From Caballeronia sp. GAFFF1 (GTDB taxonomy: Bacteria > Pseudomonadota > Gammaproteobacteria > Burkholderiales > Burkholderiaceae): a stretch of DNA of 64,000 bases. Both the position numbers and the translations under genes were made by a program. A model generated the notes under the pieces. That model searched no databases. It saw only the letters and a program-made list of their open reading frames with translations, and was not told the DNA's origin. The DNA lies in assembly GCF_023630705.1 (NCBI RefSeq), contig NZ_JALQEM010000036.1, positions 208,134 through 272,133 on the forward strand. Direction: 5' to 3'. Positions 52,008 through 61,172 of this stretch are shown here, one piece after another; the stretch's first letter is position 1; every line of letters begins with the position of its first letter.

Positions 52008-53066
52008 TCAGACGGCCTTGCGCAAGAAGCCCTGCGTGCCGCCGTTCCGGTTGGGCGCGAAACCGTTGGCAAGCAAGGTCTCCTCCACGGTGTCATAGAA
52101 CACGCCGATCTTGCAGATGGCGCGCGCTTCATCGGCGGTGGCGATTTCGCGGCCGAACTCCCGCGAGATGCGCACCAGTTGTTCGATCTGTTCGACCGAG
52201 CTCATCTTGCGCGTGCGCGACTGATTCCACAGGTTGTCTTCGGTGCCGCAGCGAACGTGCAGGCCCATGGCAATGCCCATCATGTTGATCGGCAACACGT
52301 TGCGCATCGAGCTTTCCACGGTCAGCACCGCGCCATCGGGCGTCGCGCGCAGGAAGTTCGCGAGGTTATAGATGTTCGGCGCGTCCATGCCGCCGCCGAT
52401 GGCCACCCAGTTCATGACGAGCGGGCCTTTGTACACGCCGCGCCGGATCAATCGCTCGACGGACTCGAAGCTGTTGATGTTGTAGCACTGAAACGCGCTC
52501 TGGATGCCCGCCGCGTTGAGGCGGCGAATATGCTCCTCGGCCCATCCCGGCTGCGCCGGCACGGTCATTTCTTTATATGCGTTATACACTTCGGGATCCT
52601 CCATCGAGGTTCCCTTGACGTCGTCGTCCTCCCAATGCTCGACCACGTTCATCTGCGAGGTATTGATCGTGACCGTGACCTGATCGGGCTTGGGATCGAG
52701 TTCGGCCAGCATATGGCGCGTGTCGTCGCTGAGCCATTTGGCTGCGGCACCCTCGGATTCCGGCGCGAAGCTGATCGACCCGCCGACCTGGATGATCATG
52801 TCGGGCACTGCGTTGCGCACGCCGGCGATGAGTTCGTTGAACTTGGACAGCCGCTTGCTGCCCTTGCCGTCGAGTTCGCGCACGTGCAGGTGCAGTACGG
52901 TGGCGCCGGCGTTATAGCAATCCACCGCCTTTTGAACCTGCTCGTCCATCGTGACGGGAATGTCTTCCGGGAAGTCGGAAGGCACCCATGCCGGCGCATA
53001 CGGCGCGGCTGTGATGACGAGAGGCGGCTGGTTTTCAGTGTAGAGGGAACCGTCGAGGAAGTTCAT
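52008..53066 (-). CDS. BKACE-family beta-keto acid cleavage enzyme (DUF849)
   Basis: 352 aa. Metal motif VLHLHVRELDGKGSK with H59 and H61, the GGSISFAPESEG segment and the family ending with DTVEETL. BKACE enzymes condense a beta-keto acid with acetyl-CoA to give acetoacetate plus a CoA ester (3-keto-5-aminohexanoate cleavage is the prototype), and the specificity is diverse. It converges on the AraC gene and is separated from the main run by it, but its chemistry would fit the same pathway. Note the stretch WEDDDVKGTSMEDPEVYNAY, longer than in the prototype. Confidence 0.88.
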   Translation of the reverse strand: MNFLDGSLYTENQPPLVITAAPYAPAWVPSDFPEDIPVTMDEQVQKAVDCYNAGATVLHLHVRELDGKGSKRLSKFNELIAGVRNAVPDMIIQVGGSISFAPESEGAAAKWLSDDTRHMLAELDPKPDQVTVTINTSQMNVVEHWEDDDVKGTSMEDPEVYNAYKEMTVPAQPGWAEEHIRRLNAAGIQSAFQCYNINSFESVERLIRRGVYKGPLVMNWVAIGGGMDAPNIYNLANFLRATPDGAVLTVESSMRNVLPINMMGIAMGLHVRCGTEDNLWNQSRTRKMSSVEQIEQLVRISREFGREIATADEARAICKIGVFYDTVEETLLANGFAPNRNGGTQGFLRKAV

Positions 53067-53303
53067 GGCGTGGTCTCAAAGGACAGGCTGCAAGCCGGGA
53101 AATGATTGGAGCGTTCGCCGGTGTCGCACGCGGCGAACGAACCCGCGGGACTAAGTTACAGGCTGCCCGGAAATGAGATTTAGGTCGACGCGCCAAGAAT
53201 TTAGGCTTCGGTGCCAATCAGCGTTTACACCGACGCCTATGCGATGTGGCTCGTTATCATCGGAGAAAGAGTTCGCGCATCGTTCGCGGAGGTTTCGCAG
53301 CGG

Positions 53304-54404
53304 TCAGACCTTTTCCTTCTGCATGATCGACTCGCGTTCAGGCTGGTCCTTCACCCACCGCCAGAAGAGCTTGTAAGCCACCGCGAGCATCACCGGGCCG
53401 ATGAAGAGGCCGATCACCCCGCCCGTCACCATGCCGCCTAGCGCGCCGATCAGAACCACGGGCATGGGCACCGCCACGCCGCGGCCCAGCAGCAGGGGCT
53501 TGAGCACGTTATCGGCGAGCCCCGCTATGAAGACGTAAATCGCGAAAGCAATCGTCGCCGCGCTGAAGCCCTCGGTCAACACCACATAGACGATGACCGG
53601 CAGCGTAATGAACGTCGCGGGAAGCTGCATGATCCCGAGAAGCAACACGCCCAGCGCGAGCAGACCGGCACCGGGAATGTCCATCACGATGAACGCGATG
53701 CCGATCAACAACATCTGAATGAACGCGATGCCGACCACGCCCTGCGCGACGGCACGGATAGTGGCCGTGGACAGATCGGCGATCTGTCGTCCGTTCTCCG
53801 GCCCAGAGATCCGCGATGCGATCAACACTGCGCTTTGATAGCCTTTCTCGCCGTGTGCCATGAATATGCCAGCGACGATCAGGGCCAGGAAGAACACGAC
53901 GAGTCCCGCACCCAGACCGGTAATCGTGCCGAGCACGGCAAGGCCCGCTTGCTTCAACTGGGGCGTGAACTTCTGCGCGAGAACGGTGATGTCCGTGGAC
54001 GCCTGCGCCCAGAAGTCATGGACGTGCCGGCCCACGAACGGCCATGCGGCTACCGATTCGGCCGGCGGCGGAATATGCAGCGTGCCGCTCCGGATGATGG
54101 ACATCGCGTGGTCCATCGAATTCGCTATTGCCACGCCGAGCAGGTACGTTGGCACCAGAATCACAGCGAACGCGACCAGGATGATCAGCGACGCGATGAG
54201 CCCGTTCCTGCCCCCGAGAGGACCGCGAAGTTTGACCTGTAGCGGATACAGCGTCACCGCCAGGATGAGCGCCCAGACCATGAGATTCAGGAATGGCACG
54301 AAGACGCGAAAGCAGAAGATGGCTAGAACGGCGACGAGCCCTGCGCGGATCAGGACATCGAGTAACTCGCGCGAGAGCGTGCGTTCAGTAACAGGAGTAA
54401 GCAT
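53304..54404 (-). CDS. AI-2E/PerM-family membrane permease
   Basis: 366 aa with about 8 membrane helices. N-terminal pair (FCFRVFVPFLNLMVWALILA), a soluble loop (about 95-150), and the conserved C-terminal half VQ-type GIAFIQMLLIGIAFIVMDIP and LADNVLKPLLLGRGVAVPMP. Family members export AI-2 (TqsA) or act as Na+/H+ antiporters; the function here is open. GAGGAGG before ATG 54404. Confidence 0.9.
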   Translation of the reverse strand: MLTPVTERTLSRELLDVLIRAGLVAVLAIFCFRVFVPFLNLMVWALILAVTLYPLQVKLRGPLGGRNGLIASLIILVAFAVILVPTYLLGVAIANSMDHAMSIIRSGTLHIPPPAESVAAWPFVGRHVHDFWAQASTDITVLAQKFTPQLKQAGLAVLGTITGLGAGLVVFFLALIVAGIFMAHGEKGYQSAVLIASRISGPENGRQIADLSTATIRAVAQGVVGIAFIQMLLIGIAFIVMDIPGAGLLALGVLLLGIMQLPATFITLPVIVYVVLTEGFSAATIAFAIYVFIAGLADNVLKPLLLGRGVAVPMPVVLIGALGGMVTGGVIGLFIGPVMLAVAYKLFWRWVKDQPERESIMQKEKV

Positions 54405-54862
54405 TTCGTGCCTCCTCGCGGTTTGCCGCGGAGCGTGACGCACGGCTGCCCACGGTTGCCGGGACTATCGACTATGAGCGCGCCGGCTCGCAAACAGTGC
54501 CGGTCCGACAAGGTACGACCACTAATGAAAAGACGCGGACAGGACATTCACCCGCAGAGGCGCTGGGAAAAGCGTTCCCCGTCAAAGTCTAGGACGGACG
54601 ATCCGACTTCTCAAAGAAATCACCGCAACGCAGCGACGGGAATCTCTACGCTGTAATCGGAAATCGTTTGGCCCATCGCCCATGCGCACCACCCAAAGGC
54701 TCGAATCGCGCAGAAACGGCGCGCGACACGCGCATGGCATCCACAGCACAACTTAACGCGCCGTAGGGACAAGCGAGGGTCGCGCTTCCGGGTCCATGTG
54801 CTATAACTTTCCTTGCACCCCGTGTCTCAATTCAACGCTTCGTTAGCCAAACGGTGGAAACC
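54405..54862. other. Divergent intergenic region between permease and SYLF lipoprotein genes
   Basis: About 458 bp, no gene recognised. The last 65 bp hold an extended -10-like element TGCTATAAC (54799-54807) correctly placed for the SYLF lipoprotein gene; no good -35 matches it. Confidence 0.4.
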
Positions 54863-55456
54863 ATGATGCAAAGACGAATTCTCGTGACGGCATCTTCCGC
54901 CGTCCTCGCGCTGAGTTGCCTCGCACTGACTGCCTGCACCACGAACAGAAACGCGGGCACCGAACAAGCGGCGGGTGCGGCCGATCAGCGGCGCTCCATC
55001 GACGCTGATGTAGACAGCACGATCCAACGGCTCTATGCCAGCGTTCCCGGTTCGCGGGAACTCGTCGGCAAGGCTCGCGGCGTACTCGTGTTTCCGTCGG
55101 TACTTCAGGCCGGCCTCGTGGTCGGCGCGGAATACGGCAAGGGTGCGCTTCGCGTAGGCGGGCACACCGTCGGCTACTACAGCACGACTTCGGGCTCGTT
55201 CGGCCTGCAGGCCGGCGCGCAATCGAAGGCGCTCATCTTCCTTTTCATGACGCAGGAGGCGCTCGACAACTTCCGCAACTCCAAGGGCTGGTCGGCAGGA
55301 GCGGATGCATCGGTGGCGCTTCTCAAGATGGGCGCGAACGGCACGATCGATACGACGACCGCCACCAAACCGGTAAGTGCGATCGTATTGACGAACGCCG
55401 GCCTGATGGCGGATGCCTCGCTTCAGGGCACGAAGATAAGCCGACTGGACGAATAG
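54863..55456 (+). CDS. SYLF-domain (YSC84/DUF3280-like) lipoprotein
   Basis: 197 aa. Lipobox L22-T-A-C25. The SYLF domain follows: LVGKARGVLVFPSVLQAGLV, EYGKGALRV, YYSTTSGSFGLQAGAQSKAL, FMTQEALDNFRNSKGWSAGA, and TTTATKPVSAIVLTNAGLMA. SYLF domains bind phosphoinositides in eukaryotes; bacterial secreted forms are common stress-related lipoproteins in Burkholderia. Start at ATG 54863 (GTGGAA upstream) rather than the in-frame GTG at 54854. Confidence 0.9.
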   Translation: MMQRRILVTASSAVLALSCLALTACTTNRNAGTEQAAGAADQRRSIDADVDSTIQRLYASVPGSRELVGKARGVLVFPSVLQAGLVVGAEYGKGALRVGGHTVGYYSTTSGSFGLQAGAQSKALIFLFMTQEALDNFRNSKGWSAGADASVALLKMGANGTIDTTTATKPVSAIVLTNAGLMADASLQGTKISRLDE

Positions 55457-55500
55457 CTCTGCGTCGCTTTCTGCGAGCGTGAGATCGCGCAGCGCCCGCA

Positions 55501-56691
55501 TCAACGGGATGCGCGATCCATCACTCTGCGCGCGTGACGCGCGATCATGAGTTCTTCGTTCGTGGGTATTACCCACGCGCCGACTTTGCTCGTCGCCGTG
55601 CTGATGTGCGTTTCGCCGCGCTCGTTGGCATCAGCATCGAGTTCGATGCCCCACCATCGCGCTTCCTCGCAGACACGCCGCCGTATTTCGGCAGCATGTT
55701 CGCCGATGCCTGCGGTGAACACGAGAGCGTCGAGACCGTGCAGCGCCGCGCTCATCGAACCGATCTCGCGGGCGATCCGGTACACATACAGGTCGATGGC
55801 AAAGCGCGCGCGTGCGTCGCTGCTTGCCAGAAGCGCGCGCATGTCGCCCGATACGCCGGACACGCCGAGCAGCCCCGAGCCTCGATACAGCAGGTCCTCG
55901 ATCTCGCGCGCGCTCATGCCCATTTCGTCGAGCAGATACAGGATCACGCCGGGATCGAGGCTGCCGCAGCGCGTGCCCATCATCAGCCCATCCAGCGCCG
56001 TGAATCCCATTGTGCTGGCTACGCTCTTGCCCGCCGACATCGCGCATAGACTCGCGCCGTTGCCCAGGTGCGCGACCACGGTGCGACCGTTCGCTGCCGC
56101 AGGCGCGAGATCGGGCAGCGCGCTTGCAATGTACTCGTATGAAAGGCCATGAAATCCATAGCGCCGCACACCCTTGTCAGTGAGCGATGCGGGCAGCGCG
56201 AACGCCTGCGCCAGCGCGGGCTGTCCCGCGTGAAACGCGGTGTCGAAGCACGCGACTTGCGGCATGGCCGGGTTGCGCTCCGCGATGATTCGTATCGGCT
56301 TCAGGTTGTGCGACTGATGCAGCGGCGCGAGCGGCGTGAGCGCGTCGAGCTCGGCAATCACATTCGCGTCGATCAGCACCGGCTCGGTGAAACGCGCGCC
56401 GCCATGCACGACGCGATGCCCCACTCCCACGAGGCGATGCCCTTCGCCATGCGCGCGCAGAAAGTCGGCGATATGTGTAATGGCTTGCGCGTGTTCGAGC
56501 GTCGAGCCGTCGGCCCACGCGTGCGCGCCAGTCTGCTCGCCGCGCGCATCGAACGCGGCGAAGCGCGGCGCGCCGAAGAGCCCTTCCGCCTGCCCGCGCG
56601 AAACCAGCGCGAGATCGTCGCCCTGCGCGTCGAATGCGCTGAACTTGATGCTGGATGAACCCGCGTTCAGAACCAGAATGACGTCGGCCAT
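55501..56691 (-). CDS. ackA: Acetate kinase
   Basis: 396 aa. N-terminal VLNAGSSSIKFSAFD phosphate loop, VGHRVVHGGARFTEPVLID, AFDTAFHAG, YGFHGLSYEYIA, VAHLGNGASLCAM, MGTRCGSLDPGVILYL and FTAGIGEHAAEIR are all canonical. Interconverts acetyl phosphate and acetate with ATP formation. Begins 4 nt after the phosphotransacetylase stop, forming a pta-ackA unit. Confidence 0.97.
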   Translation of the reverse strand: MADVILVLNAGSSSIKFSAFDAQGDDLALVSRGQAEGLFGAPRFAAFDARGEQTGAHAWADGSTLEHAQAITHIADFLRAHGEGHRLVGVGHRVVHGGARFTEPVLIDANVIAELDALTPLAPLHQSHNLKPIRIIAERNPAMPQVACFDTAFHAGQPALAQAFALPASLTDKGVRRYGFHGLSYEYIASALPDLAPAAANGRTVVAHLGNGASLCAMSAGKSVASTMGFTALDGLMMGTRCGSLDPGVILYLLDEMGMSAREIEDLLYRGSGLLGVSGVSGDMRALLASSDARARFAIDLYVYRIAREIGSMSAALHGLDALVFTAGIGEHAAEIRRRVCEEARWWGIELDADANERGETHISTATSKVGAWVIPTNEELMIARHARRVMDRASR

Positions 56692-56695
56692 CTTT

Positions 56696-57634
56696 TCACC
56701 CCGTTACGTGCAGTTCTTCGCGGCGCTTGGCCGCGACGAGCGAGGCGATCGCGCACGAAGCTAGCCGCGATTGCAGGGAATCGGCGCGACTCGTCAGGAT
56801 GATCGGCACGCGCGCCCCGAGCACGATGCCCGCGGCATCCGCGCCCGCGAGAAACGACAGGCTTTTCGCGAGCATGTTGCCGGCTTCGAGATCCGGCACG
56901 ATGAGCACGTTCGCGCGCCCCGCGACCGGCGAGTCGATCTTCTTCGTATGCGCGGCTTCGAGGTCGATGGCATTGTCGAGCGCTAGCGGCCCGTCGACGA
57001 GCGCACCCGTGATCTGATGGCGGTCCACCATCTTGCAGAGCGCCGCCGCTTCGATCGTGGACGGCACTTTCGGGTTCACCGTTTCCATCGCCGAGAGAAT
57101 CGCCACGCGCACTTCCTCGAGCCGCAATGCATGGCCCAGATCGATCGCGTTCTGCACGATGTCGACTTTATCGGCGAGCGTCGGGGCAATGTTGATCGCC
57201 GCATCGCTGATGATGAGCGCGTTCTGATGCCCCGGCACGTCCATGATGAAACAGTGGCTTACGCGCCGCGCGGTGCGCAGGCCGCCTTCGCGCCTCACGA
57301 CCGCCGCCATGACTTCGTCGGTGTGCAGGCCGCCTTTCATGAGCGCTTCGACGCGCGCTTCGCGCACGCAGTCCACCGCCAGTTGCGCGGCCGCGTGGCT
57401 GTGCGGCGCGTCGATTAGCGGATAGCGCGAGATGTCGAGACCGCACTCGCTGGCGATCTCATGGATACGGTCGCTCGGCCCGAACAGTTGCGGCGCAATC
57501 AGCCCCATCTCGGCCGCCTTCACCGCGCCTTCGAGCGAGGTCCGGTCGCACGGATGCACGACCGCAGTTGCAAGCGGCGGCAGCGTCGTGCAAATCTCGA
57601 TCAGCCGTTGATACTTCTCATGCGTATGCTCCAT
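56696..57634 (-). CDS. pta: Phosphate acetyl/butyryltransferase (short Pta type)
   Basis: 312 aa, equal to the catalytic PTA_PTB domain only. Features: VVHPCDRTSLEGAVKAAEMG, the GGLHTDEVMAAVV motif, RRVSHCFIMDVPGHQNALII and the C-terminal GIVLGARVPIILTSRADSLQ. Converts acetyl-CoA (or butyryl-CoA) to the acyl phosphate used by the adjacent acetate kinase. The GGAGG site 5 nt upstream selects ATG 57634 over 57658. Confidence 0.93.
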   Translation of the reverse strand: MEHTHEKYQRLIEICTTLPPLATAVVHPCDRTSLEGAVKAAEMGLIAPQLFGPSDRIHEIASECGLDISRYPLIDAPHSHAAAQLAVDCVREARVEALMKGGLHTDEVMAAVVRREGGLRTARRVSHCFIMDVPGHQNALIISDAAINIAPTLADKVDIVQNAIDLGHALRLEEVRVAILSAMETVNPKVPSTIEAAALCKMVDRHQITGALVDGPLALDNAIDLEAAHTKKIDSPVAGRANVLIVPDLEAGNMLAKSLSFLAGADAAGIVLGARVPIILTSRADSLQSRLASCAIASLVAAKRREELHVTG

Positions 57635-57733
57635 GAATACCTCCAGCAGGGATTTCAAGCGAGCGCAGGCGCGCTCATGACGTGACCTTCGCCACGGTGC
57701 CGGTGACGCCCAACGATTCGGTCATGCCGACCG

Positions 57734-59440
57734 TCAAGGCACCTCGCTCGTTGCAACAGTGTCGCGATACCTGGCGACGACATGCTCCAGGTTGTAGAAC
57801 ATGCGCGCCTCGCCTAACGACTCGCCGAGCGGCGAACGTCGCACGCTGTCGAGCACGCTCGGATTCAAGCCCGCGAGCCATAGCACGGTGCCGTTTGCGC
57901 TCAGGCGCTGTTCGGCTTCCGCAAGCATCTTGAGCGCGGTGTATTCGAGGTCGAAAACACGGCTCAGATCCAGCACGACGATTTTTGCATCGGCATCCTG
58001 AACGATCGGACGAATCTTGTCGGCCACGCGCTGCGCGTTGGCGAAGAAAATTCGTCCTTCGGGACGCAGCAGGAGCATGCCGGCGAACGTTTCGTCGTCG
58101 GGATGTCCCGCCGACGCCGGCCGGAACACGTTGGTGCCGGGTATCCGCTTGAGCACGTACAGCGGCGGATTCGACACCTGATGCGCGAGCATCAGCAGCG
58201 AGACCACGATGGCGACGACAATGCCCGCGAGCGTTCCCAGCAACACCACGCCCACGCACGCAGTAAGCGCCCAGACGAACTCGGTCTTGCGCACTCTCAG
58301 GATCGCGCGGAATTCGGCCACGCTGAAAAGGCCGATCGAGTAGTACACGACGACTGCGGCAAGCGTCGCGTGCGGCATCAACGCCATCAATGGCGCGAAT
58401 ATCAGCATGACGGCGAGCGCGATGACTGCCGTGACGATCTGCGCGCATTGCGTGCGCGCGCCGGCCCGCCGGTTGACCGCGGTCTGGCTCGTGCCGCCTC
58501 CGGATACCATGCCTCCGAAGAGCGCGCTTCCGACGTTCGCGATACCCGTCGCGAAGAGTTCGCGGTTGGCGTTCGGTGTCGGCTCGTCGTTGCGTGCAAA
58601 CGCGCGGCCTGCCGCGATGCTTTCGGTGAAGCTCATCAGCGCAATGCCTAATGCATGTGGCCAGAGCGCAAGCGCAAGGGCCGGGTCCGGCTTCACCCAC
58701 GAGGGCAGTCCTGCGGGAACCGCGCCCACGGTCTCCACGCCATGCGAGCGCAAGCCGAAAACGGCGACGGCCGCGATCGCCGCCGCCACCACGATGAGCG
58801 GCGCCGGCGCACGCGGCGCGAATCGCTCCAGCGCGACCAACGCGGCGATGCTGGCGAAGGCGAGCGCCATCGTGCCCGGCGACGCGTGCGGGAGGTTGCC
58901 GATCAACGCCGCCACGTTGTGAAAGAACGATTCCTTCGGGAAATGAATCCCGAATAGCTTCGGCAACTGATCCACGACGATCACAATGGCCACGCCTGCC
59001 TTGAATCCCACGAGCACCGGCTCGGAAATGAAGTCCGCGACAAAGCCCATTCGCAACACGGCCGCCGCCATGAGCATGCCGCCGACAAGAGCAGTCAGCG
59101 TGGCATTCAGGGTCGCGAGCATGTGCGGATCGCCGGCATTCGCCACCATGCCGAGCGTATCGCCCGCAAGAATGGCAAGCGTGGTCGTGGTGCTGACGCT
59201 CAGCACGCGCGACGCGCCCGTGAGCGCGTAGATCAGCATCGGCACGCACGCTGTGTAGAGGCCCACTTGCACGGGCAGGCCTGCGATCGTCGCGTAAGCG
59301 AGCGCCTTCGGAATGACGACAGCAGCCGCCGTGGCGCCCGCGATCACGTCCGTATGCGCCCACTGCCTGTCGTAGCGCGACAGCCACTCGGGGATCATCC
59401 CGGCGCGGCTGGCGCGAGCGGCGGATGCGCGTTCCGGCAT
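57734..59440 (-). CDS. SulP-family anion transporter with C-terminal STAS domain
   Basis: 568 aa. About 12 membrane helices with the SulP signature DVIAGATAAAVVIPKALAYA at 32-51 and the GIANVGSALFGGMVSGGGTSQTAVN half-repeat; STAS domain about 440-555 with KIVVLDLSRVFDLEYTALKM. Imports sulfate, bicarbonate or another anion; not resolvable from sequence. It lies 48 nt after the PPK2 stop and about 100 nt before pta on the same strand. Confidence 0.93.
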   Translation of the reverse strand: MPERASAARASRAGMIPEWLSRYDRQWAHTDVIAGATAAAVVIPKALAYATIAGLPVQVGLYTACVPMLIYALTGASRVLSVSTTTTLAILAGDTLGMVANAGDPHMLATLNATLTALVGGMLMAAAVLRMGFVADFISEPVLVGFKAGVAIVIVVDQLPKLFGIHFPKESFFHNVAALIGNLPHASPGTMALAFASIAALVALERFAPRAPAPLIVVAAAIAAVAVFGLRSHGVETVGAVPAGLPSWVKPDPALALALWPHALGIALMSFTESIAAGRAFARNDEPTPNANRELFATGIANVGSALFGGMVSGGGTSQTAVNRRAGARTQCAQIVTAVIALAVMLIFAPLMALMPHATLAAVVVYYSIGLFSVAEFRAILRVRKTEFVWALTACVGVVLLGTLAGIVVAIVVSLLMLAHQVSNPPLYVLKRIPGTNVFRPASAGHPDDETFAGMLLLRPEGRIFFANAQRVADKIRPIVQDADAKIVVLDLSRVFDLEYTALKMLAEAEQRLSANGTVLWLAGLNPSVLDSVRRSPLGESLGEARMFYNLEHVVARYRDTVATSEVP

Positions 59441-59488
59441 GGCGACTCCCTCGGTGAGCGGGCGGTGCGGCGTCGACGGGAACAGGCG

Positions 59489-60307
59489 TCAGAACCGCTC
59501 GGGCACGTACCTGAGCGGATGATCGCTCTCGCGGTAGTCCTCCGGCTTCTGCCTTTTCGGCAGCTTCACTTTCTCCCGGGGAAGCACGGAGTAAGGGATG
59601 TTCTCGAGCAGGTGACTGATGAGATTGAGCCGCGCGCGCCGCTTGTCGTCTGAACGCACGACGTGCCACGGTGCCTCGTCGGTATCGCTGGCGGCGAACA
59701 TGTCGTCGCGCGCACGGGAATAGTCGTACCAGCGGCTATAGGAGCGCAGGTCCATCGGCGAGAGCTTCCAGATCTTGCGCTCATCGTGGATGCGCGCTTC
59801 GAGGCGGCGGGTCTGCTCCTCTTCGCTCACTTCGAGCCAGTACTTCAGCAGGATCACTCCGGAGTCGATGATTGCGCGCTCGACGAGCGGCACGCCCTTG
59901 AGGAAGGTCTGCACTTGCTCGGGCGTGCAAAAACCCATCACGCGCTCCACCCCCGCGCGGTTATACCAGCTGCGGTCGAAGAGCGCGATTTCGCCTGCGG
60001 CAGGCAGGTGTGGCACATACCGCTGAAAGTACATCTGCGTTTTCTCGCGCTCCGTGGGCGCGGGCAGCGCGATCACGCGGAAGATACGCGGACTCACGCG
60101 CTCCGTGATTGCCTTGATGGTCCCGCCCTTGCCCGCGCCGTCGCGTCCCTCGAACACGACGCAGATTTTCGCGCCGGTATGCACGGTCCACTGCTGCAGC
60201 CTCACGAGCTCCACATGCAGGCGCGCCAGTTCCTTCTCGTACTGCTTGCCGCTCAAACGGTTTCCCGTGCGCGCGCCTTCCGATTCCCCGGCAACCTTGT
60301 CTTCCAT
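59489..60307 (-). CDS. ppk2: Polyphosphate kinase 2
   Basis: 272 aa. Walker A FEGRDGAGKGGTIKAI at about 52-67, Walker B/lid FDRSWYNRAGVERVMGFC, and the WYDYSRARDDMFAASDTDEA and WHVVRSDDKRRARLNLI blocks place it in single-domain PPK2 (class I-like). Uses polyphosphate to phosphorylate nucleoside diphosphates, or the reverse. GGAG 8 nt before ATG 60307 favours it over the upstream ATG 60340. Confidence 0.94.
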   Translation of the reverse strand: MEDKVAGESEGARTGNRLSGKQYEKELARLHVELVRLQQWTVHTGAKICVVFEGRDGAGKGGTIKAITERVSPRIFRVIALPAPTEREKTQMYFQRYVPHLPAAGEIALFDRSWYNRAGVERVMGFCTPEQVQTFLKGVPLVERAIIDSGVILLKYWLEVSEEEQTRRLEARIHDERKIWKLSPMDLRSYSRWYDYSRARDDMFAASDTDEAPWHVVRSDDKRRARLNLISHLLENIPYSVLPREKVKLPKRQKPEDYRESDHPLRYVPERF

Positions 60308-60376
60308 CACGTTGGCTCCCCATTGGTTCTCGATCTGCAATCAAGCGCGGCGCTCGTTTCAAGCGACGCTCGCGCT

Positions 60377-60634
60377 TCACGTTTCGTTGCGCTCGGGCAT
60401 GACCTGCACCACGAGCGTGCGGTCCTTCCAGAACATGTTGTGGATGCGCGGCTGGAGCGTGCGCAACATGTGCGGCTCGAGCGAGTGGAAGCTCACGACC
60501 GCGGCGGGACGTTCGCCGGTGCCGGGAACGCGCTCGATGGCGTCGAAGGCAGGAAACCCGTATCTGCAAAGAAATTCGCGGATCTCATCGTCCGTCGTGT
60601 TCGGTTCGACATTGCCTAGCCAGAGATCACTCAT
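60377..60634 (-). CDS. Small RRM-type RNA-binding protein
   Basis: 85 aa. SDLWLGNVEPNTTDDEIREF is the RNP2-type beta1/helix1 start, followed by RPAAVVSFHSLEPHM in the RNP1 region where the aromatic pattern is reduced. Bacterial single-RRM proteins are thought to act in RNA folding or cold/stress response. GGGAGGA before ATG 60634. Placed 69 nt upstream of ppk2. Confidence 0.83.
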   Translation of the reverse strand: MSDLWLGNVEPNTTDDEIREFLCRYGFPAFDAIERVPGTGERPAAVVSFHSLEPHMLRTLQPRIHNMFWKDRTLVVQVMPERNET

Positions 60635-60733
60635 CGCGATGTCCTCCCTCAATGCACCGGTTAGAGCCAGGTGAGTTCGACGAGCCGCGTGGCTCGTCAT
60701 GCCGTGCGTCGGCTGCGTGATGTGCTTAACGAA

Positions 60734-60946
60734 TCAACCGCGTTCGTCTCGTGCTTTCGATTTGCGCTGCGCGAGCGGATTGAGCGCGCTCACGAATATG
60801 ACGATGCCGATGGCGAGCGCCAGCATGCCAAAGCGAAATTCGGACGTGGTGTCATACAGAAGACCATGAATCGTGGCATACAGTCCGCCCAGCCAGATGA
60901 AAACGCCGATCGCGGCACACACGCTTCGAAGCTCGGTACGTCTCAT
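60734..60946 (-). CDS. Small two-helix inner-membrane protein, unknown function
   Basis: 70 aa with two hydrophobic segments (about 10-31 and 40-60) and a basic C-terminal tail RKSKARDERG. GGAGG 5 nt upstream decides ATG 60946. No family recognised. First gene of the same-strand stress/energy run. Confidence 0.7.
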   Translation of the reverse strand: MRRTELRSVCAAIGVFIWLGGLYATIHGLLYDTTSEFRFGMLALAIGIVIFVSALNPLAQRKSKARDERG

Positions 60947-61030
60947 CCATGCCTCCGCGGTTGCCATGCATCGGATACTTCAGTTTAGGAAATTCTGAGT
61001 GGTCCTGTGGACACACTTGCTGCAATCCGC

Positions 61031-61059
61031 TTGGCGCGTTCGACGCCTTGGACTAAATT
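61031..61059 (+). promoter_or_regulatory. Sigma70-like promoter candidate for the outer-membrane barrel gene
   Basis: TTGGCG, 17-nt spacer, TAAATT, about 115 bp before the start at 61173. Spacing is ideal and both hexamers match the consensus at four of six positions. Confidence 0.45.
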
Positions 61060-61172
61060 GCTAGCGTATTGCCACTGAATCGAGCCACTGCGCCGGTCCT
61101 GCGAGCGCCGCCGGCAGCGCGAAAGGATGCAGGCACGACTTGGACAGCCGTGCATCTCAACAGAGGCCGAAC

